64,000 nt of DNA. Source: Roseiterribacter gracilis (GTDB taxonomy: Bacteria > Pseudomonadota > Alphaproteobacteria > BOG-932 > Roseiterribacteraceae). This document shows, piece by piece, positions 63,117 to 64,000 of the stretch. The position numbers and the translations under genes are program-made. The stretch is from the NCBI GenBank assembly GCA_018332375.1, contig BOPV01000001.1, forward strand, positions 3,782,001 through 3,846,000. The letters run 5' to 3'. The notes beneath the pieces are model-generated. The model was not told the origin of the DNA. It saw only the letters and a list, made by a program, of their open reading frames with translations, and did no database searches. Position 1 is the first letter of the stretch. The number at the start of each line of letters is the position of its first letter.

Positions 63117-63266
63117 TCAGCCGGCCCGCGCGGCGCCGGCATGTGCTTCTTTGAGTTGGGTGGCGCATTCCTGGCAGCAGACTTCGACAGTCTTGCCGCC
63201 CAGCTCGACGCTGATCGCGTTGGCGTCGAGTTCGTAGTCGCAGGCAGCGCAGGTTTTCTTGGCCAT
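63117..63266 (-). CDS. Cys-rich 49-aa metal-binding-type protein
   Basis: A 49-aa protein with four cysteines in the pattern CAAC (6 and 9) and CCQEC (30, 31, 34). This looks like a small zinc-ribbon or TRASH-like metal-binding domain, with a positively charged first segment (MAKKTC) and a terminal Ala/Gly tail. AGGAGACAGACCTC precedes the ATG at 63266. A partner to metal-responsive regulation or delivery is plausible but inferred. The AraC gene lies 79 bp upstream on the same strand. Confidence 0.7.
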   Translation of the reverse strand: MAKKTCAACDYELDANAISVELGGKTVEVCCQECATQLKEAHAGAARAG

Positions 63267-63345
63267 GAGGTCTGTCTCCTTGGTTCACCCGTGCTCGGGT
63301 GGAGACAGAAAAGCGCGTTCGGCCCGTCGGCCGCTTTCAAGTTCT

Positions 63346-64000
63346 TTAGCGAAGATGCGCCGCGCGCTGAAACTCGGCCGGGCTGCGTCCGTAGATGCGC
63401 TTGAAGGACGAGCTGAAATGGCTGTGGCTGGAGAAGCCGAGGTCGAGCGCAAGTGCGGTCAGGTCCTCACACGCGCCCAACAGATCCAGCGCGCGCGCCA
63501 GGCGCAGCTGCAGTTGATAGCGATAGAGCGGCACGGCTTCGACTTGCTGGAACACCTGCGTCAGATAGACGGGGGACACGCCGACTTCGCTCGCGATGTC
63601 GGCCAGAGTCCAACGACGCGCCAGGTCGGAGGCCAGAACCAGCTTGGCGCGATCGACCAGCTTCTGCTTGCTGAAGCTGCCACGCGCTGCGTGCGACGTC
63701 GTTTCGCCCAATGCGCGGCGGATCAAGGTCAGCGCCAGCGTTTCGCCTTCCAGCGGTTCGACTGCGTTGTTCGACAGGCCGTGGCGCAGCAGCGCGACCA
63801 GCGCCTGGGCGCGCGGATCGATGCGCAGACGCTGGTTGTGAAAGCGCGCTGCATCGTTGCCATGCACGAGGTCTTTCGGTGCCAGCTCGCGCAGCAGCGC
63901 GTCCTCGATCGAGAACGACAAACATGCGTCGCCGCCTTCGACCGGATGGCTGATGTGATAGCTCTCGTCGGCGTTGAACAAGACGAGCTGGTTCGCTTCC
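63346..64000 (-). CDS. AraC-family regulator, cut by the window edge
   Basis: The frame is open to the right edge, so the N-terminus is missing. At least 218 residues are visible. The C-terminal AraC DNA-binding domain contains two helix-turn-helix motifs: TLADIASEVGVSPVYLTQVF and DLTALALDLGFSSHSHFSSS followed by FKRIYGRSPAEFQ. The visible N-terminal part (EANQLVLFNADESYHISHPV) is the cupin-like ligand-binding region. The target is unknown; the small Cys-rich protein downstream is one candidate. Confidence 0.88.
   Translation of the reverse strand, partial: EANQLVLFNADESYHISHPVEGGDACLSFSIEDALLRELAPKDLVHGNDAARFHNQRLRIDPRAQALVALLRHGLSNNAVEPLEGETLALTLIRRALGETTSHAARGSFSKQKLVDRAKLVLASDLARRWTLADIASEVGVSPVYLTQVFQQVEAVPLYRYQLQLRLARALDLLGACEDLTALALDLGFSSHSHFSSSFKRIYGRSPAEFQRAAHLR

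Overview
The window is GC-rich DNA from a flagellated alphaproteobacterium, on chromosomal rather than mobile sequence. The lineage call rests on GcrA, a CckA-type hybrid kinase, the gene order cckA - recA - alaS, an FhlB-type FlhB paralogue, an eukaryote-like NADP isocitrate dehydrogenase, and CtrA-like TTAA-N7-TTAA boxes in front of flgB. Codon use is uniformly GC-rich. I see no rRNA, tRNA, CRISPR array, IS element, integrase or phage gene. Most genes are tightly packed, with many 1-8 bp overlaps, so start codons were often chosen from overlaps and Shine-Dalgarno sequences.

Region 1 (1-20.8 kb) is a flagellar and chemotaxis island. It opens with a truncated glycosyltransferase and an EamA transporter. 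A minus-strand operon flgF-flgG-flgA-flgH follows and ends in a second glycosyltransferase. A plus-strand operon holds fliL, fliM, a DUF6468-like protein, a MotE-like protein, cheZ, a large exported TPR-like protein and a GNAT acetyltransferase. Then come fhlB - unknown 82-aa protein - fliO - fliP on the minus strand and flgB-flgC-fliE-fliQ-fliR-flhB on the plus strand. fliF, fliG, fliN, fliI, flhA, flgI, flgD, flgE, hook/filament and stator genes must lie elsewhere. An 18-codon CheY-like remnant lies just before cheZ.

Region 2 (18.8-31.9 kb) holds a membrane histidine kinase, an unusually short CckA without membrane anchors, a TauE/SafE permease, an Fsr-like MFS pump, recA (with a LexA-box candidate), a TfoX-N protein, a BLUF photoreceptor, alaS (with a small palindrome inserted in frame), an exported esterase, a MoxR ATPase without its usual VWA partner, and a PAS protein.

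Region 3 (32-43 kb) has folK-folP, a periplasmic cyclophilin, a 56-aa ORF overlapping an amidase, two Tyr/Gly-rich lipoproteins, and a TetR regulator divergent from an RND pump and its adaptor. Region 4 (42-50.5 kb) has PbpC beside a bacterial alpha-2-macroglobulin with an intact thioester, then an ECF sigma / anti-sigma / periplasmic metal-sensor cassette resembling CnrH-CnrY-CnrX. Region 5 (50.5-64 kb) carries gcrA, a Tat-exported thioredoxin, icd, a LOG protein, cytochrome c' with cytochrome b561, two divergent L,D-transpeptidases, small lipoproteins, fhs, a threonine/serine dehydratase, an FMN reductase, a small Cys-rich metal-binding-type protein and a truncated AraC regulator.

The main regulatory picture is inferred: CckA and GcrA link the window to the alphaproteobacterial cell-cycle circuit, and CtrA-like boxes connect that circuit to the flgB operon. 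I did not find a clearly new multi-gene system. The best leads are the CheY relic, the soluble CckA, the micro-ORF coupled to the amidase, the unknown FhlB-FliO linker protein and the Cnr-like cassette.
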